Made by a program: the position numbers and the translations under genes
The notes under the pieces: generated by a model
The model's database searches: none
The model's input: the letters and a program-made list of their open reading frames with translations, nothing else
What the model was told of the DNA's origin: nothing
NCBI RefSeq assembly: GCF_013394795.1
Contig: NZ_JABXYU010000001.1
Coordinates: 1-64,000 of the forward strand
Source of the DNA: Leptotrichia sp. oral taxon 223
GTDB lineage: Bacteria > Fusobacteriota > Fusobacteriia > Fusobacteriales > Leptotrichiaceae
Length of the DNA stretch: 64,000 bases
Direction: 5' to 3'
Part shown: positions 53,593 through 62,244 of the stretch, piece by piece
How positions within the stretch are numbered: position 1 is the first letter of the stretch
How the letters are laid out: every line of letters starts with the position of its first letter

Positions 53593-54333
53593 CTACTCAT
53601 CTTTCAACTGACTTAACAATTCCCCAACATCCTCAACATCAATTTTCTTAACTTTCCCATTTTTCAGAAAAATCTCAACACGGCGATTATTGTATCTTCC
53701 AATTTCCGTATCATTTGTATCAACTGGATTTTCAGAACTTTTTCCAGTTATTTTACTAATTTTTATATCTTTTCTCAATCCATTTTGTTTCAAAAATTCA
53801 GCCATTTTCTCAGCTCTTGATAAAGATAATTTCTTTTTATTTTTTTCAGTTTCATCAGCATACCCAACAATTACAAATTCTTCATTCTCAAGAAAAACAT
53901 TTAATAAATATTCTATTTCGCCTTTAATTTCCCGTTTTTCAATCTCAGTCACTTCTTCTTTATTAACAGGAAACCCTTTTATTATCATTTTCACAATTTT
54001 TCCATCTTTATCTACAAATCTAATCGTAGTCCAATTTTCACATATCGCTCCATCAGGACACAATTTCGGAAATTTATTCGCTATCTCCAAATTTTTCTTA
54101 GCAATTTCAGAACCATTTTTTATCGCCAATCTATAATATTCTTTCGCCTTAGGAATATTACGAGAATTTTTATCTTTTGCATACAAATTCCCCAAATTAT
54201 TAATCGCCTTTTTATCTCCATTTTTTATTTTTTCTTCCAATTGCTCTACTTTTTGAAAAAACTCGTCATATGGTGTATTTGAAAATAAATTAAATTCTAA
54301 AATTATTGTGAAAAGTAAAATTATTTTTTTCAT
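53593..54333 (-). CDS. OmpA-like protein with Sel1/TPR-type repeats
   Basis: 246 residues with a signal peptide (MKKIILLFTIILEFNLFSN). Residues about 25-85 contain a Sel1-like pair (KKAINNLGNLYAKDKNSRNI, KAKEYYRLAIKNGSEIAKKN). Residues about 125-230 are an OmpA peptidoglycan-binding domain with VIVGYADETEKNKKKLSLSR, then AEKMAEFLKQNGL and YNNRRVEIFL. It probably links envelope layers. It precedes a 25-nt gap to the next exported protein gene upstream. Confidence 0.78.
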   Translation of the reverse strand: MKKIILLFTIILEFNLFSNTPYDEFFQKVEQLEEKIKNGDKKAINNLGNLYAKDKNSRNIPKAKEYYRLAIKNGSEIAKKNLEIANKFPKLCPDGAICENWTTIRFVDKDGKIVKMIIKGFPVNKEEVTEIEKREIKGEIEYLLNVFLENEEFVIVGYADETEKNKKKLSLSRAEKMAEFLKQNGLRKDIKISKITGKSSENPVDTNDTEIGRYNNRRVEIFLKNGKVKKIDVEDVGELLSQLKDE

Positions 54334-54357
54334 TTAAATTTATCCTTTCTTAATAGA

Positions 54358-55062
54358 TTAAAAATTCAACGGCTCTGTTTTCATTACCTTTCCCCATTCA
54401 TTCAATTCGAGAGGCTTTTCTTTGGAATCTTTAAAAAAGGCATAGATATATTTATATTGCTCTTCTGTTAAAAATACTAATTTTCCGTCATTTCCACCTG
54501 ATATTAAATAAATTTTTTCATTTATTCCTTTTTTTTCAAGTTCTTTATTTACAGCATGTGCTATTCTCATAGGAGCTTCTCCCCATCCACTTTTTTTAAA
54601 ATTTTTAAAAATTTCATACTCTGTGCCATTAATTTTGATTTTGGTGCTTAATCCTTTTTCGTCATCCCATTCTTCTGAAAAACTGTCAATTTTTATTTTA
54701 ACTCCAAATTTTTCAAATGAAGGTTGTAGATCATTTATCAAATCTGGTATTCCATCCCCTTCAAAAACTGTTTCCCCATCACAAAAATAAAATCTATAAT
54801 CTTTTGCTACATTTGCATTTTCATTCCATAGCGTAGTTAATGTTCCTTCATTTCCATATTTTCTTATCATCTCTAACATTTCTTTCTTTAAAGAAGGAGC
54901 ATCTTCTCTTTTAGCATACTTAAAATATCCTAATTCATCAAGTTTATTAACAAACTCTTTGGCTGTATGTTCTAAATCTGATTTTGCCTTTATTTTGTAT
55001 GATTTAGCAAATATTATAATTAAAATTATTATAATAATTAAAACAAAAAATATTTTTTTCAT
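54358..55062 (-). CDS. membrane-anchored unknown protein
   Basis: 234 residues with a single strong N-terminal anchor (IFFVLIIIIILIIIFAKSY). The rest is soluble and mixed: FEGDGIPDLINDLQPSFEKF, KIKIDSFSEEW, GWGEAPMRIAHAVNKELEKK, and a Gly-Gly-Asn turn (LISGGNDGKLVFL). No family recognised. Same strand as the OmpA-like gene and ends 296 nt before the RelB-like antitoxin gene region. Confidence 0.55.
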   Translation of the reverse strand: MKKIFFVLIIIIILIIIFAKSYKIKAKSDLEHTAKEFVNKLDELGYFKYAKREDAPSLKKEMLEMIRKYGNEGTLTTLWNENANVAKDYRFYFCDGETVFEGDGIPDLINDLQPSFEKFGVKIKIDSFSEEWDDEKGLSTKIKINGTEYEIFKNFKKSGWGEAPMRIAHAVNKELEKKGINEKIYLISGGNDGKLVFLTEEQYKYIYAFFKDSKEKPLELNEWGKVMKTEPLNF

Positions 55063-55086
55063 AAAAAATCCACTCCTTCATAATAT

Positions 55087-55121
55087 CAAAAACTCAGAAC
55101 CATACTAAAACAGTTCTGAGT
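55087..55121 (-). terminator. terminator of the orphan antitoxin gene
   Basis: ACTCAGAAC and GTTCTGAGT form a perfect 9-bp stem with a 12-nt loop; T-run on the minus-strand side. Confidence 0.75.
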
Positions 55122-55135
55122 GTGAACCTATTTTT

Positions 55136-55411
55136 TTATACACCAAGTGCCTCTCTCAACTCCTCTATGCTGTCATATCCCTTTACACTATCATCTCTTG
55201 CAATTCTATCAGCTTCTCTCATCGCTTCTAAAGTTACTTCATTTGGCTCTTCTTCCAATTTCAATTCAAAAGGGATTCTATTTTCCCTAATTGCAGTTTT
55301 TAAGAACATATTTACTGCCGTTGTCATTGTCAAGCCAAATTTGTTAAATAATTCGTTCGCTTTTTCTTTTGTTTCTTTATCAACTCTAATACTTAAATTT
55401 GCATTTGCCAT
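55136..55411 (-). CDS. orphan RelB/DinJ family antitoxin
   Basis: 91 residues: a ribbon-helix-helix (MANANLSIRVDKETKEKANE, then LFNKFGLTMTTAVNMFLKTA) and the typical IRENRIPFEL hinge. The C-terminal tail would bind a RelE/YafQ toxin, but no toxin gene follows: a terminator starts 15 nt after the stop. Ribosome site AAGGAGG. It may act alone as a regulator or counteract a toxin elsewhere. Confidence 0.85.
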   Translation of the reverse strand: MANANLSIRVDKETKEKANELFNKFGLTMTTAVNMFLKTAIRENRIPFELKLEEEPNEVTLEAMREADRIARDDSVKGYDSIEELREALGV

Positions 55412-55518
55412 AACAAATACCTCCTTTTTTTCTTCATTGTATCAATTTTTAATTACATTGTCAATACAACATCGTACAAAATAATAAATATTTTCTTTTT
55501 CTATATTTCAATATATTT

Positions 55519-57318
55519 CTACAACTTCCCAATTTCCACTTCCAATTTATCTAACAGCAAATCAAACTGTTTCGCCACAGCCTCAATTGTCTCAATTTTC
55601 GATAAATCAACTCCTGCTTTTTTCAATTGTTCCATTGGGAAGTCATTTCCTCCTGAGCTTAATAATTGAATGTATTTCTCTAGTGTTTGTTTTTTCTCGC
55701 TTTCATCGTTTGAATTTATCATTTTTTCATATAAAATCGCTGATGAGGCAAAGCAAGTGGCGTATTGATAAACGTAAAATGGCGAGTTGAAAAAGTGTGG
55801 AACTCTTGCCCAGAAAATATAGATTAAATCATCTTTTTCGATTATATCGCCATAATATTTGTCAAACAAGTCTTCCATAATTTTGCTCAAAACTTCCGCT
55901 GTAATTGGCTCTCCAGCTTCTGCCAGCTTGTGTGCCTGATATTCATAATCTGCTAGCAATGCCTGAAAATAGAATGTTCCAACAATATTTCCAATTTCCT
56001 GCTCCAATAGTGCGATTCTTTCTTTTGGAGCATTGGTATTTTCCAGCATATAGTCAAGCAGTAATCTTTCGTTAAATGTAGAAGCCACTTCCGCTACGAA
56101 AATTGTGTAGTCTGCCATCGAGAAAGGCTGATTTTCATCTGAATAAAGAGTGTGCAAAGTATGTCCCAGTTCATGTGCCAATGTAAATACGCTGTCTAAA
56201 GTCTTGTTGTAATTCAGAAGCATATATGGGTGAACTCCGTAAACTCCTGCAGAATACGCTCCCGTTCTTTTCCCTTTCGCTTCAAATACATCCAGCCAGC
56301 CTTCTAAAATCGCTTTTTTCATTTTTTCTACATAATCTTCTCCAAGTGGAGCAACTGAATTTAATACTATTTCCTTAGCATCATCATACTCGTATTCCTT
56401 GTCAAATTCTATTAGGTTAATTGAGCCATCAAAATTATAGTATTTTTCAAGTCCTAAAATTTTCTTTCTCAATTTTAAATATCTTTGCAATGGTTTTGTA
56501 TTATTTTTCGCCGTATTGACAAGATTTAAGTAAATTTCTTCTGGAATATTGTCACTCTCCAGATGGCTTAACAAAAATGAATCGTAATTGTAGGCTTTCT
56601 TTGAAGCAATCCCTTTTTGCAAAATTGAGTTATAAATTGCAGCAATTGTATTTTTTTTCTTTTCATAAATTGTATAAAACGTCTGAAACATCAGTTTTCT
56701 GTCTTCCTGATTTCTATTTGTAGACAAAATTTTAGAATAATTGGCAGGCGTTACATCCACTTTTTCTCCAGAACTAAGCGTAACCTGAGGCCACTCCACA
56801 TCCGTAACCGTAACTTCAGAATAAATGCTTCTCGGTGCTGAAAAGAATGAACTGTAGTACGACAGCAGTTTGCTTTCCTTTTCTTCCAGAATATGCTTTT
56901 GCAACCTAAATAAATTTTTCAGTCCAAATCTATAATCATCAAATTCTTTTTTTTCAATCCATTTTTCAATATTCTCACGATTATCAACCAGTTCCGAATT
57001 TACCCAGGACAATTCAGTAGAAATCTCTGCAAACAAAAACTGCACTTTCTGCAAATGCTCCACAGCCTCCTTATCCGACGAGTTCAAATCCCTCGCAAGC
57101 TGAGGATATCGATACAATTTATAAGAAATCTTATCCATCTCCTCCTGCTTCTGAAAAAACTCCAATAACTTTCCTTCATTCCCAAATTGCCCTTTAAATC
57201 CAGCCAATTCTTTTTTCAGCTCACTAACTTTCTCAAAATCCTTCTCCCAAGTTGAATAATTTTCATAAATATCTGATAAATTCCATTTATATTCCTGTTT
57301 TATTTCACTTCTTTCCAT
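55519..57318 (-). CDS. pepF: oligoendopeptidase F
   Basis: A cytoplasmic M3 zinc endopeptidase for peptides of about 7-17 residues. 599 residues. The active site is FTLAHELGHTLHTLYS with the third ligand Glu in FVAEVASTFNE. The N-terminal helical part (RSEIKQEYKWNLSDIYENYS) and the GAYSAGVYGVHPYMLLNYN region are standard. Own unit; no operon partner seen. Confidence 0.95.
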   Translation of the reverse strand: MERSEIKQEYKWNLSDIYENYSTWEKDFEKVSELKKELAGFKGQFGNEGKLLEFFQKQEEMDKISYKLYRYPQLARDLNSSDKEAVEHLQKVQFLFAEISTELSWVNSELVDNRENIEKWIEKKEFDDYRFGLKNLFRLQKHILEEKESKLLSYYSSFFSAPRSIYSEVTVTDVEWPQVTLSSGEKVDVTPANYSKILSTNRNQEDRKLMFQTFYTIYEKKKNTIAAIYNSILQKGIASKKAYNYDSFLLSHLESDNIPEEIYLNLVNTAKNNTKPLQRYLKLRKKILGLEKYYNFDGSINLIEFDKEYEYDDAKEIVLNSVAPLGEDYVEKMKKAILEGWLDVFEAKGKRTGAYSAGVYGVHPYMLLNYNKTLDSVFTLAHELGHTLHTLYSDENQPFSMADYTIFVAEVASTFNERLLLDYMLENTNAPKERIALLEQEIGNIVGTFYFQALLADYEYQAHKLAEAGEPITAEVLSKIMEDLFDKYYGDIIEKDDLIYIFWARVPHFFNSPFYVYQYATCFASSAILYEKMINSNDESEKKQTLEKYIQLLSSGGNDFPMEQLKKAGVDLSKIETIEAVAKQFDLLLDKLEVEIGKL

Positions 57319-57425
57319 CTTTTCATTCCTTTTCTGTTTTTATAATAATACTTTTTCAAATCTAAATGTAAAAGTTACATATTTTCAAGCGCTAAAATTA
57401 CTTAATAAAAATTTTTTAAAAAAAA

Positions 57426-57608
57426 CTATTTTTCTTTAAATTTTTCATACAAAAATAATATCAACGCAATTGGAATTATCCATATTGCAACTGATAAAAA
57501 TACTGCAAGTGCCAATTTCAGCAATGCAATCACTGCCACAATCCCAATTGCTATTACAAAACATCTTATCAATATTTCAAAATTACTTTTTGGCGTAACA
57601 TCTTTCAT
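57426..57608 (-). CDS. small double-spanning membrane protein
   Basis: 60 residues with two hydrophobic segments (LIRCFVIAIGIVAVIALLKL and AVFLSVAIWIIPIALILFLY) and a basic tail. The ribosome site GAAGGT precedes the ATG at good spacing. No family recognised. It lies between pepF and ylmH. Confidence 0.55.
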   Translation of the reverse strand: MKDVTPKSNFEILIRCFVIAIGIVAVIALLKLALAVFLSVAIWIIPIALILFLYEKFKEK

Positions 57609-57683
57609 TTTTCTACCTTCTTTCTTTGATTTAGAACATTTAAATCAAGTTATCAATAAATCTATTTTTATTATTCCAAGATT

Positions 57684-58580
57684 CTAAATGTATTTCTTCA
57701 CAAGTATCCGTTCCTTCCCCTTTTTCGTTTCCCCCTTATCCAAAAACAATTTATACTTCCCAAACCCTCTAATCGTAATCAAACTGCCAATTTCAAGCAT
57801 TCTAGACTTATCCTTTTCTTCCACATAATCAACTAGAACCTTTCCTTTTTCAATCGGCTCAATTACTTTTGTCCGAGATAAATTTGTAATCGTTGAAACA
57901 ATGCTGTCCAAACGCTTGGAGGGAACTGTGATTAGCTTATCATCATATTTATATTGCGGAAGAATATTTTTATTCTTTGTGTCAATAATTTTAATTTCAC
58001 AAGATGCTTTTCCAATTTGCTTTAATTCCGAAATAATATAATCCGCAATTTTCTCTGATACTGGAATATACCCTGATATTTTCCTGCCCTCATTTTCCAA
58101 AATCAAGTCTCCCATAAGCTCCCTTTTTATATTAAGCCCCATAAGACTTCCTAAAAAATCCTTATGAAGATATTCACGAAATCTTGAATCTATTGATATT
58201 TTTAACAATTTATTTGGAAATTGAAAACTATTCTCATTAAACTCATTATTAAAGTCCGCATATTCTTCAAATTTTTCATCATCTTGTACCAAACTTTTGC
58301 CATTTTTTGCAAAATTATCATAAACATCTCTATTTCCAGCTATAAAATTATCAGGCACAAATGCAATTTGCCGTCTATCACTATCCGCAAAAACTCCATC
58401 ACAAACAACATTAAGTCCATCCATCCTTTTCCCCAGATTCTTCCAAAAATTCGGCGTATAAAATTCCTCAGTAAAGCTCACAATCTCATATTCCTTCGCC
58501 ACTTCATAAGAATTATACAATTTACTAGCCAAATACTCCATTTCTTTTGGAAACTGCCTCAAAAAATTTTCTTTTTTCAT
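57684..58580 (-). CDS. ylmH: YlmH-like S4-domain RNA-binding protein
   Basis: 298 residues with the YlmH layout: an N-terminal domain with QIAFVPDNF, then HKDFLGSLMGLNIKRELMGD then LILENEG, ASCEIKIID, and the C-terminal S4 domain from about 215 (VPSKRLDSIVSTITNLSRTK, then GSLITIRGFGKY). In Bacillus it sits with division genes and has been tied to stalled-ribosome handling. Here it follows a YkvA-family gene by 12 nt. Confidence 0.85.
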   Translation of the reverse strand: MKKENFLRQFPKEMEYLASKLYNSYEVAKEYEIVSFTEEFYTPNFWKNLGKRMDGLNVVCDGVFADSDRRQIAFVPDNFIAGNRDVYDNFAKNGKSLVQDDEKFEEYADFNNEFNENSFQFPNKLLKISIDSRFREYLHKDFLGSLMGLNIKRELMGDLILENEGRKISGYIPVSEKIADYIISELKQIGKASCEIKIIDTKNKNILPQYKYDDKLITVPSKRLDSIVSTITNLSRTKVIEPIEKGKVLVDYVEEKDKSRMLEIGSLITIRGFGKYKLFLDKGETKKGKERILVKKYI

Positions 58581-58592
58581 ATTTCTCCATTC

Positions 58593-59000
58593 TTAATCCT
58601 CATTCACAACTTGTAAATTATCCCAATCCACATTCCTGTCCTTCTCTTCCCTTTTTTTCTGAAGCTCAAATTTTTCATATTCAGAAATCAAACTTCCCAG
58701 CTTTGAAATCACATACGCCACAACACCTATATCATCACCAAACCCAATAATCGGCAAAATATCAGGCACTGCATCAATTGTCGAAATCACATAAACAACT
58801 GCTCCAACAATCTTTATTTTATCCAACGTTGGAATTTTAAATTCCCCTTTCTTATCCGCCTGTAACATTCTCACAAAAAGCCCAAACTTTGATGCAACTG
58901 CTCCTAAATTATTTTTCAACTTTCCAGCCTTTTTCAAATCTTCTGCTGTGATATTTGTCTTTTTATATTTCTCATATAATTTTTTCGCTCTTTTTAACAT
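58593..59000 (-). CDS. YkvA family (DUF1232) membrane protein
   Basis: 135 residues. The DUF1232 core is IVGAVVYVISTIDAVPDILP followed by IIGFGDDIGVVAYVISKLGS. The basic N-terminus is cytoplasmic. Function of the family is not established. Ribosome site AGGGGAG. Immediately upstream of ylmH, probably one transcript. Confidence 0.82.
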   Translation of the reverse strand: MLKRAKKLYEKYKKTNITAEDLKKAGKLKNNLGAVASKFGLFVRMLQADKKGEFKIPTLDKIKIVGAVVYVISTIDAVPDILPIIGFGDDIGVVAYVISKLGSLISEYEKFELQKKREEKDRNVDWDNLQVVNED

Positions 59001-59070
59001 AATTTCTCCCCTTTCGTAAATGAAACTTTCATTTATCTAATTATACTAAAAAACTTCTTATAATTCAACT

Positions 59071-59345
59071 TATACTAAACCTCTTTTGAAAATAGGAATA
59101 AATTTTTATAATAGGATTATTTGATAGCTGATTCATAATCATTCAACTAATTCTATGTTTTTTCTTTTTTATTTTTGTAGGATTGCTCATTGCCGCAAAT
59201 CCTATTTGCCAGCACAGAAAAATGCTCCGACGGATTAGTTTATAAAAAATAAAAATTATATTTTAATTATTTGAAAATATTAGGTTTATATCCTTTATTA
59301 GAAAAGTTTGTAATAAATTTATTATTTAAATGAGGTTTCGTATTA
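59071..59345. repeat. TIR-bounded repeat, copy C, with structured core
   Basis: Left arm TATACTAAACCTCTTTTGAA and right arm (inverted) AATACGAAACCTCATTTAAA are inverted repeats enclosing 275 bp. The core contains TAGGATT/AATCCTA, GCAAA/TTTGC and AGCA/TGCT hairpins. The arms are shared with copies A and B. Possibly a non-autonomous transposon. Confidence 0.5.
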
Positions 59346-59457
59346 AATAATTATGGATTATTTTAATTAAATTATAAAAGTTCCGTCGATTTATTAAAAC
59401 TAAAAAATTTATTTTGTTAAAAAAAATATTTATTATAAATTTGAATATAAATAAAAT

Positions 59458-59504
59458 AAAAAAAGCGATATTTAAAAGTTTAAAACTCTATACATCACTT
59501 TTTT
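59458..59504. terminator. bidirectional terminator after the GNAT gene
   Basis: AAAAAAGCGAT pairs with ATCACTTTTTT; inner TTTAAAA/TTTTAAA arms extend it. T-tracts both ways. Confidence 0.65.
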
Positions 59505-59554
59505 AAATTCTTATAATTTTATCCATTTAATCTCAATAGTAAATTCAATATACT

Positions 59555-60127
59555 TCATTTAAGTTCCATTATCATTACTTTCAATCCTTCATCAGAAATA
59601 ATATGCTCCAAAAGTTTAAATCCAAAATCTCTATAAAAATTAATCAATCTAGATTCATTCTGACATTCCAACCAGACATATTTAGTATTTATCAATTCCT
59701 TTATCTTCAATAACAAATTATATGCCGAAGTTAGTAAATCTTTTCCTGTAATTTTTTTCAAAATATCATCTGAATAATTTTTCCCCAGTTGTCCCAACAA
59801 AAAACTACTTGTCATCAAATCACCATTTCTTAATACACTTCCGCTATTACTCAGTTTCTTTTGCTGTGTTTTTGAAAGCACATTCAATTCTTCTTTTGAA
59901 AGAATTAAACTTCTATTTGCAATTGTAAAATATCCTAACATTTCTTCAATATTATCATCAAATATTAAATGGGTTGTAGAAACACATGATTTTTCGAATC
60001 TAATAGATTTTTCTTGTAAAAATATCTCAATATCATTTTTAGGATAAACTGAAATACTTTTAAATTTTTTTAATTCTTTTATAACATCTAGTTCGTCATA
60101 TTTATTCAATAACTCCTGTAACCTCAT
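59555..60127 (-). CDS. GNAT-fold acetyltransferase, possible toxin
   Basis: 190 residues from the ATG at 60127. The fold is suggested by THLIFDDNIEEMLGYFTIAN, then SSFLLGQLGKNYSDDI (in place of the usual Q/RxxGxG loop), YVWLECQNESRLINFYRDFG (strand 5 and helix) and FKLLEHII. It overlaps the preceding small gene by 26 nt. GNAT genes coupled to a small upstream gene include toxins that acetylate aminoacyl-tRNA, but the substrate here is unproven. Confidence 0.75.
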   Translation of the reverse strand: MRLQELLNKYDELDVIKELKKFKSISVYPKNDIEIFLQEKSIRFEKSCVSTTHLIFDDNIEEMLGYFTIANRSLILSKEELNVLSKTQQKKLSNSGSVLRNGDLMTSSFLLGQLGKNYSDDILKKITGKDLLTSAYNLLLKIKELINTKYVWLECQNESRLINFYRDFGFKLLEHIISDEGLKVMIMELK

Positions 60128-60314
60128 TCTCTTCAATTGCTATTTCCCCTTTTTTTCTCAATTTAAATTTTTTACCTATTTCTTCTATATCAGCTTCCTC
60201 GCATTTCAAATCTTCATTTTTATTTACAGTAAATCCTTCTTCCATCATTTTGATCAGCTCTTCAGCCGCTTCTTTATTCAATTCTAAATTTTTGAAAAAA
60301 CTGCTTGTAGCCAT
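60102..60314 (-). CDS. small protein paired with the GNAT, possible antitoxin
   Basis: 70 residues from the ATG at 60314 behind AAGGGGTGAT; a GTG three codons earlier overlaps that site. MATSSFFKNLELNKEAAEEL resembles small proteins of the MATSSIFKNxxIxD type that precede GNAT genes in Firmicutes. The C-terminal half is glutamate/lysine-rich. It overlaps the GNAT start, so expression is coupled. Role as antitoxin is inferred. Confidence 0.7.
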   Translation of the reverse strand: MATSSFFKNLELNKEAAEELIKMMEEGFTVNKNEDLKCEEADIEEIGKKFKLRKKGEIAIEENEVTGVIE

Positions 60315-60414
60315 AACTATCACCCCTTATCTTTTATTTCCTGATTAAGATAATTATACCACATAAGAAATAAAATTTCCACAAAATTTTAAAAAATAGT
60401 TAAAAAAATTAATA

Positions 60415-60446
60415 CAAAAAAGAGAACTACATATTAGTAATTCTCT
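60415..60446 (-). terminator. terminator of gltX
   Basis: On the minus strand AGAGAATTAC and GTAGTTCTCT form a near-perfect 10-bp stem (one G-T), followed by six T. Confidence 0.75.
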
Positions 60447-60455
60447 TTAAAAATA

Positions 60456-61970
60456 TTATTTATTCAAAATATTATTTATCCTAGCCAACGTTCTTTCTTT
60501 CCCAATAACTGCAATTACTGTGTACAAATCCGCTCCTCTGGCTTTTCCTGTAATAACTGCCCTAAGTGGCATCAATACTGCTGCTGGACCTTCTCCTATT
60601 TCATCTTGTAATTCGTGCAGGATTTGTTTTGCTTCGTCTTCTGAAATTTCTTCATTTAATTTATTGATTTTTTCAATAAACATTTGGATAGATTTTTTAC
60701 CAGTTTCTGTTTCAAGCGAAGAAGTTAATCTTTCAATTGATTTTCTTTCCTTTTTATTCATTCCCTCTTCAATTACCGGCAATTCAAATTCATCTTCAAA
60801 GTAAATTGCTGCATTTACTGGCAATTCCTTTAATGTTTGTGAACCTTCCCTTGTAATTTCCACAATTCTTTTTAATTTTGAAAATTCTTCATCTGACAAG
60901 TTTTCATTTTCATAATAACCAGCTTGTACAAAATATGGGATAGCCAATTTTGTCAATTCATCCAGATCCTTTAATCTCATGTGATGATTATTTACCCAGC
61001 CTAATTTAACTAGGTCAAATACAGGCCCTCCAAGAGAAATTTTATCAAATGAGAAATTTTGAATCATTTCATCAATAGTAAAAATTTCCTTGTTTTCTCC
61101 AAAGCTCCATCCCATAAGTGCAAGGAAGTTTAGTAATCCTTCTTTTAAGTAACCTTCTTCTTTGTAATAGTTCAATGAAACTGGATTTTTTCTCTTAGAA
61201 ATTTTAGTCTTATCCGCATTTCTCAAAAGTGGCATATGATACCATTTTGGCTCATCCCAACCAAACGCTTTGTACAATTGAATATGTTTAGGCGTAGATG
61301 AAATCCATTCTTCTGCTCTTATAACATGAGTAATTCCCATCAAATGGTCATCCACGATATTAGCCAAATGATAAGTTGGAAATCCATCAGATTTTAAAAG
61401 TACCTGATCGTCAATTTTACTATTTTCAAATCTAATTTCTCCTCTTAATCCATCATTTACAATAGTTTCTCCTTCATAAGGCATTTTAAGTCTAATAACA
61501 TAAGGCTCACCAGCCGCTAATTTTGCTTCAACTTCTTCTTTTGACAAGTTTCTGCAATGACCGTCATATCCAGGTGCTTGTTTCATTGCAGCTTGTCTTT
61601 CTCTCAACTTTTGCAATCTATCTGGTGTACAGAAACAGTAATACGCTTCACCTTTTTCCACCAGTTTTTTGGCATATTCCTTATATATTTCAAATCTTTC
61701 TGATTGTCTGTAAGGACCTCTATCCCCGCCAACATCTGGACCTTCATCATAATTAAGCCCAAGCCACTTCATCGCATCAAAAATTTGCTGTTCTGAATCT
61801 TCAGAAAATCTCGTTCTATCTGTATCTTCAATTCTCAATAAAAAATCTCCACCATTATGTTTTGCAAATACATAATTAAAAAGCCCAATGTAAGCAGTTC
61901 CCACATGTGGATCTCCAGTTGGAGATGGTGCTATCCTAACTCTCACTCTTTTGTTATCACTATTTGACAT
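60456..61970 (-). CDS. gltX: glutamyl-tRNA synthetase
   Basis: Charges tRNA-Glu. A class I synthetase of 504 residues: HIGH-type [69 protein letters not shown] and KMSKS-type KTKISKRKN. The anticodon-binding helical domain is the last 170 residues. It has its own promoter and terminator. Confidence 0.96.
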   Translation of the reverse strand: MSNSDNKRVRVRIAPSPTGDPHVGTAYIGLFNYVFAKHNGGDFLLRIEDTDRTRFSEDSEQQIFDAMKWLGLNYDEGPDVGGDRGPYRQSERFEIYKEYAKKLVEKGEAYYCFCTPDRLQKLRERQAAMKQAPGYDGHCRNLSKEEVEAKLAAGEPYVIRLKMPYEGETIVNDGLRGEIRFENSKIDDQVLLKSDGFPTYHLANIVDDHLMGITHVIRAEEWISSTPKHIQLYKAFGWDEPKWYHMPLLRNADKTKISKRKNPVSLNYYKEEGYLKEGLLNFLALMGWSFGENKEIFTIDEMIQNFSFDKISLGGPVFDLVKLGWVNNHHMRLKDLDELTKLAIPYFVQAGYYENENLSDEEFSKLKRIVEITREGSQTLKELPVNAAIYFEDEFELPVIEEGMNKKERKSIERLTSSLETETGKKSIQMFIEKINKLNEEISEDEAKQILHELQDEIGEGPAAVLMPLRAVITGKARGADLYTVIAVIGKERTLARINNILNK

Positions 61971-62010
61971 TTTCTCTCTTTTTCTCCTATCTATTTGTTA
62001 TTCTTTTTAT

Positions 62011-62039
62011 ATTATATAATAAAATAAATTATTGTGCAA
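62011..62039 (-). promoter_or_regulatory. promoter of gltX
   Basis: Minus strand TTGCAC (62034-62039), 17 bp, TATAAT (62011-62016), 41 nt before the ATG. Confidence 0.65.
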
Positions 62040-62086
62040 CAATTTGATTTTATGATACAGTAATAAATTTAATTTATTTATCTCTT

Positions 62087-62243
62087 TTACTCTAAATTTT
62101 TTATTTTTATTATTTTCAAAAATTCTTTAGGCAGTTTTCTTACTTTTTTAGGTTGTTCTTCATCCCTATACCCAAAACTTACCATCACTGAAACTCCGTA
62201 TTTCTTCAATTCAAATACACTTTTTTGGAAAAATATTTTCTAC
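62087..62243 (-). pseudogene. C-terminal remnant of a second nitroreductase
   Basis: On the minus strand VEKYFSKK, a one-base frameshift, then VFELKKYGVSVMVSFGYRDE then EQPKKVRKLPKE are clearly related to the end of the intact nitroreductase at 62922 (AEKYFSEKGVFDLKEYGISY, FVSFGYRDEDITPKTRRKL). Only about 40 residues remain; nothing of the N-terminal domain is seen. The lipoprotein gene ends 2 nt upstream of it. Confidence 0.8.
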
Positions 62244-62244
62244 T

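Larger units (their letters stand above)
59001..59554. other. 550-base gap with a TIR-bounded element
   Basis: No gene. It holds TIR-bounded copy C (59071-59345), which includes a comparatively GC-rich structured core at 59178-59235, and a bidirectional terminator at 59458-59504. Confidence 0.55.

Noticed and set aside
53690-54136. 148-codon plus-strand frame opposite the OmpA-like gene
   Set aside because: Mirrors the real gene; Phe/Ser-rich translation with no start signals.
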